Both the position numbers and the translations under genes were made by a program. DNA of 64,000 nt from a virus. The stretch lies in the IMG/VR virus record IMGVR_UViG_3300005253_000193, positions 1 through 64,000 of that record. One strand, written 5' to 3'. The notes under the pieces were generated by a model. The model was not told where the DNA came from. It searched no databases and was given only the letters and a program-made list of their open reading frames with translations. Each line of letters opens with the position of its first letter. Within the stretch, counting starts at the first letter, position 1. This document shows, piece after piece, positions 14,440-22,178 of this stretch.

Positions 14440-15262
14440 ATTAAAGAGAGGGGAGGACAACGGACCGTGAAATGGCCCGCATAGATATCCTCCCCTCCCC
14501 AGCAATAGGAGGAGGAGACTCACCCCATTCAGCACTACCCAATGTCCGCCGATCCAGCACCGTCCTTCTCGCACCGTTTGACAACGTATTACATAGTAGC
14601 GTGCGTGATGATGCAATCAAACATCACCGTATTGTTTTTCCTTGGTAGGGGCCTTACCCACATGCTGAAGAAAGCACCAGCTTACGTGATACTCATAATC
14701 AGCAACAGCCTACAGCATTACGTCGTGAAAGTACAAGAAGTGATAAAGCGCATTAGAAGCGCAAGGCACCACGGTCCCGCCCACTAGGGGGCAGCATCTT
14801 ACTACGGACATCCTCTTATGCTTATCCGACTAAAGAACGTCGGCCCACCCGTACCTTTTACAGCCAGAGATGGGGGGCAGTGGGACCGGACTCATCCGGG
14901 TCTCTCATCCACCGTGCGATCATCATTAGGGGACCAAACGGTCCAGCCATCCTCAGCACCCGGTCCATCGTTCCCTATACAGTAGCAAAGGGGATGATGA
15001 GACCAACTGCCTAGCCAGGGTAGCCAGGGCGTCGGTTCCCTTCGATCCGTTTTACCACTCAGCGGGGCGGGAATTTTTAGTACCTTCTTTCGCTGCCCCG
15101 GTGGCCTCCGGTTTTTGGGGAGTTCCGTCTTAGGTCTCCCGAGCTGCTAGTTCTTGACGAACCAGCCCTACCCAAACACACACATTTCTAGGTAGTATGC
15201 AATTATGGCACATGGTATACATCCTTACAACAGGATATATATATCATATACATCGGTGTTAA
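14440..15262 (-). ncRNA. Candidate large structured ncRNA (about 820 nt)
   Basis: A gene-free stretch in a region where genes are otherwise packed. The minus strand has no credible frame but many strong local stems: CCGG-rich arms near 15090-15120, CGGA-TGAG-TCCG near 14895, GGACC/GGTCC pairs near 14930-14950. Its 3' end is a long stem, AGGGGAGGA to TCCTCCCCT (14450-14505), with a GGGCCA loop motif. Size and setting resemble the giant phage RNAs GOLLD and ROOL, but I cannot test this. Orientation is inferred from the flanking leftward genes. Confidence 0.5.
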
Positions 15263-15269
15263 TGAAAGG

Positions 15270-15461
15270 TTAACCAACTGTTGGGATGTTGTAGTCCCAC
15301 CAATCAGAAAGCTTCCTAAAGGTGCTTTTCCTCTTGTGCCTGTCGGAGTGATCACGAAGTGCTTCTCCGATCAGCCTTGCCTCTTTGAGGTCCAGAAACA
15401 AAACCACTTGACCCGGCTTGGCCTCACGAGTCTCATCCTCCATTACGATAGCATATCTCAT
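15270..15461 (-). CDS. Hypothetical small protein
   Basis: 63 residues, MRYAIVMEDETR start, charged helical middle (LDLKEARLIGEALRDH). GGATAGGAT upstream is a modest Shine-Dalgarno. It lies between the YNAF chain and the ncRNA candidate and has neither family hallmark. Function unknown. Confidence 0.5.
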   Translation of the reverse strand: MRYAIVMEDETREAKPGQVVLFLDLKEARLIGEALRDHSDRHKRKSTFRKLSDWWDYNIPTVG

Positions 15462-15496
15462 ATCCTATCCTTTCCTAGATGGCTGATGTCTCCTAT

Positions 15497-15703
15497 CTAA
15501 AACGCATTGTACAATCTCAGGAAGTCCGCAGCGGCCTTATGGTTGTCAAAGATCTTGATTATTGTGCAGCCCCCAAACTCCTTTTCGTATTCCTCAAGCC
15601 TGCCCTCTCTCACTATGTCTAACTGTACTTCCAGCCGTATGAAGTGCAGGGGTTCCCAAAGCTTCACCACATACCAGTCATCTGTATCTTCAGAAGGCGT
15701 CAT
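15497..15703 (-). CDS. YNAF-family protein 15 (last, not overlapping)
   Basis: 68 residues. N-terminus DDWYVVKLWEP replaces the usual WVVxxPxPGxVW; ends IFDNHKAAADFLRLYNAF. It is separated from copy 14 by 66 nt, so the overlap chain is broken here. The ATG in the expected overlap position has become ATA. Confidence 0.7.
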   Translation of the reverse strand: MTPSEDTDDWYVVKLWEPLHFIRLEVQLDIVREGRLEEYEKEFGGCTIIKIFDNHKAAADFLRLYNAF

Positions 15704-15769
15704 GCAGTCTCACAAAACGTACAGCGTCATCCATTTCAGACATCACAAGCACCCATGATCAATCAACTC

Positions 15770-16015
15770 CTAGAAAATATTGTAGCACTTCTGAAAGTGT
15801 ATTGCCTCCTCTCTGGTATTGAACCCGGCAATGGTCACATAAGTCTCTAGAGGATGGTGACACAGATATTTAGAAGACAGTTCGCTTCTACGCTCGTTTG
15901 TTACAATAGCTTTTCTAGTCCCTCTATAGGCACCCAAATTCCACAATGTTCCACCCACAGGAATAACAACTTGCCAGTATTTGTTCAACAGTTTTGGTCT
16001 GCGTCTAGAAATCAT
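15770..16015 (-). CDS. YNAF-family protein 14
   Basis: 81 residues, the longest copy. Starts MISRRRPK and has YWQVVIPVGGTLWN, TRKAIVTN, then FNTREEAIHFQKCYNIF. Its start lies in the YNDF codons of copy 13, so the one-base change that made Ala into Asp there also made Pro into Ile here. The overlap is 11 nt. Confidence 0.72.
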   Translation of the reverse strand: MISRRRPKLLNKYWQVVIPVGGTLWNLGAYRGTRKAIVTNERRSELSSKYLCHHPLETYVTIAGFNTREEAIHFQKCYNIF

Positions 16016-16226
16016 TATACACCTTCACAAAATTGCTGGCCGCGCGGAGGTCATCAAATTCCGCTATGGTCCTGGTTTGTGCCTTCCAAAATTTGTTCCC
16101 ATGCAAGACGGAGACGGGATCAAGATACACGGCCCTTCTATGAGTGTCCTGATGACTTCCGAGATTAGTCTCACTCCAGAGCTTTCCGTCCTCCTTTGGT
16201 ATGACTACATTGTATCTAGAAGGCAT
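16005..16226 (-). CDS. YNAF-family protein 13 (ends YNDF)
   Basis: 73 residues starting MPSRYNVVIPKEDGKLW. Retains HRRAV and a FDDLRAASNFVKVYNDF end. Start overlaps copy 12 by 11 nt. Confidence 0.72.
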   Translation of the reverse strand: MPSRYNVVIPKEDGKLWSETNLGSHQDTHRRAVYLDPVSVLHGNKFWKAQTRTIAEFDDLRAASNFVKVYNDF

Positions 16227-16425
16227 TGTACAGCTCACAATATTTTACAGCTTCCAAGGTCTGACCTTCCTCAAAACGAGCTATTACCACCGCCCCTCTA
16301 TAAGGTTCCACGTATCTTACTTCCCCAACCCATTTGTACGACATGTAGATCCTTGCTTGCATCCCGTCTCCAGCGAGAATGCAAAGGCCGACCGTTCGTT
16401 TCTTTTTTCTACGTCTAAAATGCAT
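16216..16425 (-). CDS. YNAF-family protein 12 (divergent, basic start)
   Basis: 69 residues starting MHFRRRKKKR. The W-V-V/PG motif is lost, but YRGAVVIARFEEGQTLEAV and ELYNAF remain. The overlap bases are ATGCATTTTAG, giving MHF and AF-stop in the two frames. Confidence 0.68.
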   Translation of the reverse strand: MHFRRRKKKRTVGLCILAGDGMQARIYMSYKWVGEVRYVEPYRGAVVIARFEEGQTLEAVKYCELYNAF

Positions 16426-16648
16426 TGTACATATCCAAGAATTGGTGCGCTTCCGCATGTGATGTAAATTCCTTGATCAACGTATAGGAATCCATACTTC
16501 TCCCGGAAAACTTCCCAAAGTCGATGTCCTCCCACTCTTTCATTGATGGATGAATGAAGGCTCCGTCAAGGTCAAGGCGACGAACCACAAAATAGCGGAC
16601 ATAGATTCCTTCGCTAACCATCAATGACTCTATTGCCCTAGAAGGCAT
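16415..16648 (-). CDS. YNAF-family protein 11 (divergent)
   Basis: 77 residues starting MPSRAIESLMV. YFVVRRLDLDG is a trace of the N-terminal strand; the end is FTSHAEAHQFLDMYNAF. The longer upstream frame to 16741 lies inside copy 10 and is not used. 11-nt overlap. Confidence 0.68.
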   Translation of the reverse strand: MPSRAIESLMVSEGIYVRYFVVRRLDLDGAFIHPSMKEWEDIDFGKFSGRSMDSYTLIKEFTSHAEAHQFLDMYNAF

Positions 16649-16859
16649 TGTATAAGTCCCTAAAGGCGGCGGACTCCTGTAAATCTTTAAACACACCAAG
16701 GATAGTGAGAATGCTTCCTTCACTAGTGACACTGGACGCATCCCTAAATCTTATGGAGACGGCTTTTCTAGGGTGCCGAGAAGGAGACACCGTCTCATTC
16801 CATACCATCCCAGGAGGTGGAAGCACAACAACCCATTGACTAGTAAAATCAAAAGGCAT
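16638..16859 (-). CDS. YNAF-family protein 10
   Basis: 73 residues, MPFDFTSQWVVVLPPPGMVW start, HPRKAVSIRF centre, LGVFKDLQESAAFRDLYNAF end: a complete typical member. 11-nt overlaps on both sides. Confidence 0.78.
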   Translation of the reverse strand: MPFDFTSQWVVVLPPPGMVWNETVSPSRHPRKAVSIRFRDASSVTSEGSILTILGVFKDLQESAAFRDLYNAF

Positions 16860-17040
16860 TGTACAAATCCCTTAATTGATCTGCTTTCTGTCTCTCCGTA
16901 AACTTACCAAGGACCTCATAGATTTCGTGAAGTACTCTGTCTGCCTCCCTACTAGAGTGTTGTGACGTGAAAGCCAGTGGTCTTATAGAAGACTTGCTGA
17001 TCAATACATAGTAAAGTCCCTTTCCTTTTTTAGAAGGCAT
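16849..17040 (-). CDS. YNAF-family protein 9 (short, divergent)
   Basis: 63 residues, MPSKKGKGLYYVLISKS start; the PG-VW motif is missing. Ends LGKFTERQKADQLRDLYNAF. 11-nt overlaps on both sides. Confidence 0.7.
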   Translation of the reverse strand: MPSKKGKGLYYVLISKSSIRPLAFTSQHSSREADRVLHEIYEVLGKFTERQKADQLRDLYNAF

Positions 17041-17257
17041 TGTACATCCTTTTAAATTGCTGTGCATCTTTCAGCTCATAGAAGCTGGCAATGATCTTAT
17101 AGTGGGATGGAAGTTCGTCTATTTTTTTCCTTATGATGGCTCTGTTAGTTTCCATAGCGGGAACTGTTTTCCATTCCTTTTTAGGAACAAGAACCATGTA
17201 TTCCCCCACACCCATTTTCTGATAGAAATCCAACATGGACACGTTTTCAGAAGGCAT
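17030..17257 (-). CDS. YNAF-family protein 8 (divergent)
   Basis: 75 residues, MPSENVSMLDF start, then YMVLVPKKEWKTV and NRAIIRKK in place of the typical motifs; ends FYELKDAQQFKRMYNAF. 11-nt overlaps on both sides. Confidence 0.7.
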   Translation of the reverse strand: MPSENVSMLDFYQKMGVGEYMVLVPKKEWKTVPAMETNRAIIRKKIDELPSHYKIIASFYELKDAQQFKRMYNAF

Positions 17258-17468
17258 TGTACATGTTCCTAAATAATGTGGCTTCATTCAAATTGTCAAA
17301 CACACCAAGGAAGCAAACAATAGAACCAACATAGGTATAATGATGAATGCTTGCCCAATTAGTGATGATCGCTCTCCGTGTTCCTATAAGGAATGACAAA
17401 CCCCCTTCCCACACCCTTCCAGGGCCAGGTATCATAATAATAAATTGATCATTGAGTTCAGAAGGCAT
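17247..17468 (-). CDS. YNAF-family protein 7
   Basis: 73 residues, MPSELNDQFIIMIPGPGRVW start, GTRRAIITNW centre, LGVFDNLNEATLFRNMYNAF end. Typical. 11-nt overlaps on both sides. Confidence 0.76.
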   Translation of the reverse strand: MPSELNDQFIIMIPGPGRVWEGGLSFLIGTRRAIITNWASIHHYTYVGSIVCFLGVFDNLNEATLFRNMYNAF

Positions 17469-17667
17469 TGTAAGCATCCTTGAGCCTTACAGCTTCCCTC
17501 AATTTATCAAACTTACCAAGCAGGATGCAATCCTCAAAGCCCTCTGCGACCTGCTCAACCACGGTAGCTCTTCTAGTACCCTGACAACCCATCCATTGTT
17601 GATGCCGTTGATACCACACTTCGCCTGGAGGGGGTAAGACCACGGTCCATCTTAAATCAGAAAGCAT
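17458..17667 (-). CDS. YNAF-family protein 6
   Basis: 69 residues, MLSDLRWTVVLPPPGEVW start, GTRRATVV centre, LGKFDKLREAVRLKDAYNAF end. The overlap has CTT for CCT, so the start reads MLS while YNAF is unchanged. Confidence 0.76.
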   Translation of the reverse strand: MLSDLRWTVVLPPPGEVWYQRHQQWMGCQGTRRATVVEQVAEGFEDCILLGKFDKLREAVRLKDAYNAF

Positions 17668-17863
17668 TGTACGCATCCCTAAACTTCAGCGCCTTTTTGT
17701 GATCATCAAACTTTCCAAGGACAATACATCGTTTAATTAGGGATTTGATTGAAGTTGAAGTCAGAGCTGCTCTTCTGGTGCCATTATGCATCCATTTTCT
17801 ACTCCATACCTCACCAGGAGGTGGAAGCATAACAACCCAAGGACCGCGAAATTTAGAAGGCAT
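17657..17863 (-). CDS. YNAF-family protein 5
   Basis: 68 residues, MPSKFRGPWVVMLPPPGEVW start, GTRRAALTS centre, LGKFDDHKKALKFRDAYNAF end. Close relative of copy 6, suggesting recent tandem duplication. 11-nt overlaps on both sides. Confidence 0.78.
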   Translation of the reverse strand: MPSKFRGPWVVMLPPPGEVWSRKWMHNGTRRAALTSTSIKSLIKRCIVLGKFDDHKKALKFRDAYNAF

Positions 17864-18092
17864 TGTAGTTGTTCCTGAGGACTAATGCTTCTCCCAACTC
17901 AGCAAAAGCGCCAAGAATGGAAACAATGCCCATACCCGGATAGACTTCAGAATTTAAACTGGCGTAGCGAAAAGAAGCAGAACATCTACAGCTATGTTTG
18001 ACCCATGGCCCGATTCTGTTCCATACCTTTCCAGGCCGAGGAATGACAACCACCCACAAATCATTTACCTCGGCATAATAATCAGAACGCAT
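17853..18092 (-). CDS. YNAF-family protein 4
   Basis: 79 residues, MRSDYYAEVNDLWVVVIPRP start, then GKVWN, a Cys/Arg centre CRCSASFRYA, and LGAFAELGEALVLRNNYNAF end. 11-nt overlaps on both sides. Confidence 0.76.
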   Translation of the reverse strand: MRSDYYAEVNDLWVVVIPRPGKVWNRIGPWVKHSCRCSASFRYASLNSEVYPGMGIVSILGAFAELGEALVLRNNYNAF

Positions 18093-18309
18093 TGTAGCCG
18101 TTCCTAAAGGTCGCACCATCCACATGATCATCAAACACACCAAGGATGGAAACGATCCCTACATCCTTATTGGCAAAATACGATATGTTGTTATAGAGCA
18201 GGAGAACCGCCATCCTTTTACCCTGCTTTGATCCCATATGTTCCCCCCACGTCAATCCAGGCCGAGGAACAATGACGACCCATTGATCCCCTAGTCCATC
18301 AAAAGGCAT
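18082..18309 (-). CDS. YNAF-family protein 3
   Basis: 75 residues, MPFDGLGDQWVVIVPRPG start, KRMAVLLLYN centre, LGVFDDHVDGATFRNGYNAF end. Its stop TGA overlaps as TTTTGA, giving MPF in the next frame. 11-nt overlaps on both sides. Confidence 0.76.
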   Translation of the reverse strand: MPFDGLGDQWVVIVPRPGLTWGEHMGSKQGKRMAVLLLYNNISYFANKDVGIVSILGVFDDHVDGATFRNGYNAF

Positions 18310-18541
18310 TGTATAGATTCCGAAATATTACTGCCTCCGCAGAAGTGTTGAACACGCCGATGAAGGAAACCAATCCCACTTCGATATTAACCAGTGGGAG
18401 GATGCCACCATAACGACATATAGCAGCTTGTCTGATTTCAGAAGAGCTGGGGGGAAAGAGGGAGAAATGGATGGAATCCCCCCACACAACTCCAGGTCGA
18501 GGAAGCATCACAACCCAGGAGTCGTTGTTGTTAGAAGGCAT
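18299..18541 (-). CDS. YNAF-family protein 2
   Basis: 80 residues, MPSNNNDSWVVMLPRPGVVW start, IRQAAICRYGG centre, IGVFNTSAEAVIFRNLYNAF end. The central block closely matches copy 1 (ICRYxGxL, VSFIGVF). 11-nt overlaps on both sides. Confidence 0.77.
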   Translation of the reverse strand: MPSNNNDSWVVMLPRPGVVWGDSIHFSLFPPSSSEIRQAAICRYGGILPLVNIEVGLVSFIGVFNTSAEAVIFRNLYNAF

Positions 18542-18773
18542 TGTACAAATCCTGGAATATCCTTGCCTCCGTGGAAGTGTCAAACACGCCGATGAAGGAG
18601 ACTATCCCCAGTTCAAGATTGACGCGAAGGAGACTGCCAGCGTAACGACATATGGCAGCCCTTCTGGTATTGTGGAAGAAAGGGAAAGGTGAGGCAGGAT
18701 CCATTGAACTATGTTTCCACACCTTACCAGGAGCAGGAATGATAACAACCCAAGTTTTATCAAGAGAGACCAT
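18531..18773 (-). CDS. YNAF-family protein 1 (first of chain)
   Basis: 80 residues, MVSLDKTWVVIIPAPGKVW start; the domain layout is defined here. A W-V-V-x-x-P-x-P-G-x-V-W strand/turn is followed by a T-R-R-A-A strand, a variable loop, G-x-V-S-x-x-G-V-F strand, and a helix xxEAxxFxxLYNAF at the very C-terminus. The ATG at 18773 has no upstream family member. Leftward transcription presumably starts in the control region to the right. No known family is recognised; the small alpha/beta fold is inferred from pattern only. Confidence 0.74.
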   Translation of the reverse strand: MVSLDKTWVVIIPAPGKVWKHSSMDPASPFPFFHNTRRAAICRYAGSLLRVNLELGIVSFIGVFDTSTEARIFQDLYNAF

Positions 18774-19307
18774 TGAACCCCCGAAATCAAACAAACTACC
18801 AGATAAAGCCAAATCACCAGAGAAGTCAAGTAGTCCGTTTACTCCGTGCCACAACCAAAAGACAGCTATGTTAATGAGTCATTAACCATGTTTAAGAGAT
18901 AGAAGGATACGTCCAAGGATACATCAAAAACTTCATATGATGTAAAGACTCATAGAAAGGGTGATAGACCTGAGACGTAAAGCTCAGGGAAAAGCGGAGA
19001 CCAGCAGGACAGGGGGAGAGACCAGCCTGAAAGGGAAACCCGAAAGGCGTGAAAAGGGTTGTCCAGGAAGCCACAGGAAGCCAGAAAAGGGTTGTCCGGG
19101 AAGCCAGAAAAGGCGGCGTTCTTCCTCTTCCTCCCTGGCTTCTGGATGTTCTTCATCCTCATCTTTGTCATCATCGTCATCGTCTTTTTCCAAGGGTTTC
19201 CAAGGGTTTTGTGGTGATGTATGTTATTTGGTGGGGGATGATGAGGATGAGGAGGATTGATTGTATCAATCATCATCTTCATCTTCCTCGGGCCTACAGG
19301 ATTGACG

Positions 19308-19600
19308 TATCCTTGTCACGGATAGTTTATACCCACAGTGGGTGGGTGGGTGAAAAGTATCCTTGTCACGGATAGGGGGCACGCAAACTTCCAAACGCTG
19401 CCTGACGTTATCCGTGATAAGGATTGACTGACTCTACACCCACTGAGGGCTCGGAGAGACTATCAGTGTTGACCCAGAGTTGACAAGGCATGCCCCAGAG
19501 TTGACTATCCTTGTCATGGAAATGGTGACCCATTTTGTTATGACAGTATCAGGACCCACCATATATTGTTTTGTCCTCGGTGTTATCCGTGGTACGGACT
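19308..19600. repeat. Five dyad repeats TATCC-N7-GGATA
   Basis: TATCCTTGTCACGGATA at 19308 and 19358, TATCCGTGATAAGGATT at 19409 (opposite orientation), TATCCTTGTCATGGAAA at 19506 and TATCCGTGGTACGGACT at 19584. First gaps are 50 and 51 nt, so the sites fall nearly on the same helix face. A related CTGTCACGGACA lies near 19799. Looks like operators or iterons. Confidence 0.7.
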
Positions 19601-19826
19601 TAACGACGGATTTGGTGGTGATAGTATCAAGGCATACCATATATTGATTTACGGGGTCTTATCAATTTTTGACTTGTGTTTTTTATGGATATGGTCTATA
19701 GTTTGGTTGGTTTTGAAAAAGGCCAAGGGACTTCACGCCAGTGATGTCTCCTTTCTCATCCCAACTAAAACTCAGTGCTGGTGCACGCAGGCTCTATCTC
19801 TGTCACGGACAGGCGATCGCTTTTTT

Positions 19827-19853
19827 TTACACTTCCTAGCTCTGTATATCATA
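19827..19853 (+). repeat. ACTTCC...CTGTATA motif copy
   Basis: TTTACACTTCCTAG then CTCTGTATATCAT. One of several variants placed upstream of rightward genes. Confidence 0.5.
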
Positions 19854-19910
19854 GCCGGTCACGACTCACTATTCCTCATCGTAGTATTGTGTTTCGTTTT
19901 ATTCCCTGTC

Positions 19911-19941
19911 GATTTGAAACTTCCTGGCTCTGTATATCATC
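19911..19941 (+). repeat. ACTTCC...CTGTATA motif copy
   Basis: TTTGAAACTTCCTGG then CTCTGTATATCAT, 240 nt upstream of the 20179 gene. Confidence 0.5.
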
Positions 19942-20178
19942 TGTCGTCTGGTCCGCCGGTTCCTCTTAGTGTTATGTTTCGTTTTACACATCCTCTTCTT
20001 CCCGGGGCTTTATCATCCTCATCTTCTTCCTGGTGGCTCACCGCCGGTTTGGAAGTATGTGAGGAACAACAAATATGCTTCATAGAACAAAGTCCTTGTT
20101 GCATCCTAAATAACCGTCAATGTAAACTTGTCGTACCGTGTGCATAGGGCATACGAAGGCAACCAAGGAGTAACGACG

Positions 20179-20682
20179 ATGACTAGCAAGCAAACCGCGA
20201 AGACCACCGCCACCACTTCCCCCACCGCCGTGTGGAACCAACTCAAGAAGTGGCCTGGCAAGACGGCGGGGCCAGCCCCCAGCAACGCACTCCTCGTCAA
20301 GTCCGTCGCCCTCGGCTACCGCGCCGGAGCCGCCAACGCGCTGGCGGTGGCGATGTACATGCGTCCTGCGGGCGCGACGCAGAACCAGATCGCGGCCGTT
20401 TGTGGTGGGCCGCAGCTCAACGTCTTCCGGACCATGGTGGCCACGGGCGCGGCCAAGATCGGGACGCGCGTGAAGGCCGCCAAGGAAACCCGGAACATCG
20501 ATGGCAAGAGCCACACCGTCTACAAGGTCGCCGTCACGGGTGGGACGCCCAAGCCCAAGAAGCAGGCGGCTACCAAGAAGCAGCCCGCCAAGAAGGCCCC
20601 GGCCAGGAAGCGGGCGGCCAGGAAGTCCGAGGCCGCAAAAGTGGTCGAGGCTCTGGAGTCCGGATCGGTTCCCGCCAGCTAA
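20179..20682 (+). CDS. HTH-like protein with basic H1-type tail
   Basis: 167 residues. Residues about 45-130 carry the domain shared with 2706, 5214 and 23312: LAVAMYMRPAGATQNQI, GGPQLNVFRTM, then GKSHTVYKVAV. The last 40 residues are Lys/Ala/Arg-rich (KKQPAKKAPARKRAARK), typical of histone-H1-like DNA-binding tails. Rightward start MTSKQTAK after AAGGAGTAACGACG. GC-rich codons. First gene to the right of the control region, so a candidate early regulator (inference). Confidence 0.72.
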   Translation: MTSKQTAKTTATTSPTAVWNQLKKWPGKTAGPAPSNALLVKSVALGYRAGAANALAVAMYMRPAGATQNQIAAVCGGPQLNVFRTMVATGAAKIGTRVKAAKETRNIDGKSHTVYKVAVTGGTPKPKKQAATKKQPAKKAPARKRAARKSEAAKVVEALESGSVPAS

Positions 20683-20701
20683 CCACCGACTGCGATAAAC
20701 T

Positions 20702-20731
20702 GAGGCGGGAGTAACATCCCGCCTCTTTTTT
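20702..20731 (+). terminator. Intrinsic terminator
   Basis: GAGGCGGGA, 6-nt loop, TCCCGCCTC, TTTTTT. Follows the 20179 gene. Confidence 0.9.
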
Positions 20732-20778
20732 GCCTGGACGTTGTTCCAGTTACTATTCATCTTCCTGGGTCTACAGGG

Positions 20779-20806
20779 ATTTGAAACTTCCCAGCTCTGT
20801 ATATAT
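20779..20806 (+). repeat. ACTTCC...CTGTATA motif copy
   Basis: ATTTGAAACTTCCC then AGCTCTGTATATAT, between terminator and the 20985 gene. Confidence 0.5.
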
Positions 20807-20984
20807 CCATATGTCCTGGTGGGCGGCTTCTTCTTTTGGGTTTCGTCCTCCTCATCTTCTTCCGGGGTTGAGCGTTGGACAGCATATGAGGATTAAGACG
20901 ACTCTTTTTGCGGGTGCATCTTCCACACCCCCTGTTTAAAATAGTAGCATGTTTAATTACACGGCAAACAAGGGAGTTGGAGCA

Positions 20985-21455
20985 ATGGCAAAAAAGAGAA
21001 CGTACCCTGTGGGCGTGGCCGATATAGAAGGCCACAGCTACACAGCCCGCTTTGACACGATGAAGGAGAAGCGGGAGTACCTGGAGTTGAAGGAGAAGCT
21101 GAACGCCGCCGGTTTTAAGTATGGCATGTGGTTTGCGAGTGAAGGATTTTGGCCCACCGCCGCCTGGAAATTGGTGGGTAGGCACTTCCTCCTCAGCTTG
21201 GCCAGTGCCACCATGATGAAGGATGCAGGGGGAAACCCGTGCCACGAAGACGCGTTTGGCGAACCGCGCCACCAAGGGGAATACAGCTACTTGTTCGTCT
21301 ACGTGGGGCCGTTTGACGAGGAGTGGGAGCTTGGGGAACCACCGCTTGTAGACGGAGACTTCCCCGAAAAGCATTGGCAGATGATTTTCAATAACGCGGT
21401 GGAAGCTGCGGACTTTGCCAACAGGTTTATACCGGCGGGCAAGCCACTCTTCTAA
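20985..21455 (+). CDS. Hypothetical protein, paralogue of 22611 gene
   Basis: 156 residues from MAKKRTYPVG; GGGAGTTGGAGCA precedes ATG. Shares with the 22611 protein an N-terminal helix ending in AGF/AGY-x-Y, a GPF-x-x-EW-x-x-G segment and a C-terminal F-N-N-A-V-E-A-A-D-F-A-N-R-F helix. The final residues are KPLF, so the terminal Phe of the small-protein superfamily appears again. Function unknown. Confidence 0.62.
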   Translation: MAKKRTYPVGVADIEGHSYTARFDTMKEKREYLELKEKLNAAGFKYGMWFASEGFWPTAAWKLVGRHFLLSLASATMMKDAGGNPCHEDAFGEPRHQGEYSYLFVYVGPFDEEWELGEPPLVDGDFPEKHWQMIFNNAVEAADFANRFIPAGKPLF

Positions 21456-21467
21456 CCCACCGATTTC

Positions 21468-21489
21468 TGAAACTTCCGGGGTTAGTATA
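21468..21489 (+). repeat. 22-nt motif copy, identical to 811-832
   Basis: TGAAACTTCC followed by GGGGTTAGTATA. Here it overlaps the left arm of the terminator at 21476. Confidence 0.65.
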
Positions 21490-21503
21490 GGCCCCGGTTT
21501 TTT
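21476..21503 (+). terminator. Intrinsic terminator
   Basis: CCGGGG, 10-nt loop TTAGTATAGG, CCCCGG, TTTTTT, following the 20985 gene. Confidence 0.8.
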
Positions 21504-21687
21504 ATCCTCCGGTTTTCTTGTTGTTCTTCTTCGCAGCGGGTCTGTGATGCCATCCTCTTCTTCCCAGGGGGCTGTCGTGGCCCTTGGAAGACTTTGTTCT
21601 TTGAAGGTTTTTGTGGGTGCATCACTTGGGCAACACGTTTACACTGGTAACATGCTTAATTACACGGCAACACGGGAGTTTCGAAAC

Positions 21688-21876
21688 ATGGCATACGTGA
21701 TTTGGAAGCGGCCCAACTGGTTCCTCCACAAAGGCACTTTTAAGGATGCTCGCCAAGTGCCGCAGAGCAGTGCGCGATGGACGAGGAAAGTGGAACACGC
21801 CCAAAGATTTGATGCCTACTGGGCTGCGGAGTGGGCTTGCAGGCATCTGGACTTCACGATTGTGAAGGAGGTGTAG
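21688..21876 (+). CDS. Hypothetical small protein
   Basis: 62 residues from MAYVIWKRPNWF. The 5' leader (CATGCTTAATTACACGGCAA) is nearly identical to that of the 20985 gene, so the two share an upstream element. The C-terminal YWAAEWACRHLDF helix loosely fits the superfamily helix. Followed at once by the 21881 gene with AAGGAGGTG between, so probably coupled. Confidence 0.55.
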   Translation: MAYVIWKRPNWFLHKGTFKDARQVPQSSARWTRKVEHAQRFDAYWAAEWACRHLDFTIVKEV

Positions 21877-21880
21877 GACG

Positions 21881-22159
21881 ATGACCAACACGATTGTTGA
21901 AGTACCAACACCCCACTCGCTCTTCGAGACCCTAAGCCCAAACATGGTGGCGGAGTGCATACCCGGCGTACAGGGCGATCTATATCGTCTTCTTTGGGCG
22001 CTGGTACACAAGCACAAAAGAGAAGCGAGACCGGGAGCACCGGATTGCCTGGCCCGCTTCTGGAAACAGATTCCCAGAGAAAGCCAATGGGAGTTGAACA
22101 GCTTGGCCAGGAAGCATGAACTTTACCTTGCGGATTTGCTCCTACTTGTCCAAGAGTAG
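21881..22159 (+). CDS. Hypothetical helical protein
   Basis: 92 residues, AAGGAGGTGTAGGACG ahead of ATG. Helical and amphipathic, with one CLARFW segment. Four bases after the stop of the 21688 gene and 19 nt before the 22179 gene: a three-gene unit. Not recognised. Confidence 0.6.
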   Translation: MTNTIVEVPTPHSLFETLSPNMVAECIPGVQGDLYRLLWALVHKHKREARPGAPDCLARFWKQIPRESQWELNSLARKHELYLADLLLLVQE

Positions 22160-22178
22160 ACACAAAGGAGTTAGGACA

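Larger units (their letters stand above)
18780..20178. promoter_or_regulatory. Divergent control region (possible origin)
   Basis: About 1.4 kb without a credible gene separates the leftward YNAF chain from the rightward 20179 gene. It holds near-duplicate 30-nt direct repeats at about 19045-19115 (GGTTGTCC with GGAAGCCA), Ser-codon-like TCTTCC runs, five dyads at 19308-19600 and a pair of AGTATCA...ACCATATATTG repeats at about 19546 and 19623. Two copies of the ACTTCC-GTATA motif lie near 19830 and 19915. Such a layout fits early promoters, operators and perhaps a replication origin (inference). Confidence 0.55.

Noticed and set aside
14542-14787. Rightward 81-residue frame in the ncRNA candidate
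   Set aside because: No Shine-Dalgarno, opposite to all neighbours, and composition like non-coding DNA.
18950-19375. Ser-rich or Lys/Arg-rich frames in the control region
   Set aside because: Low complexity from TCTTCC repeats on both strands and no leaders.
19566-20147. 193-residue hydrophobic frame
   Set aside because: It runs through regulatory motif copies and has no ribosome site; its hydrophobicity follows from T-rich DNA.
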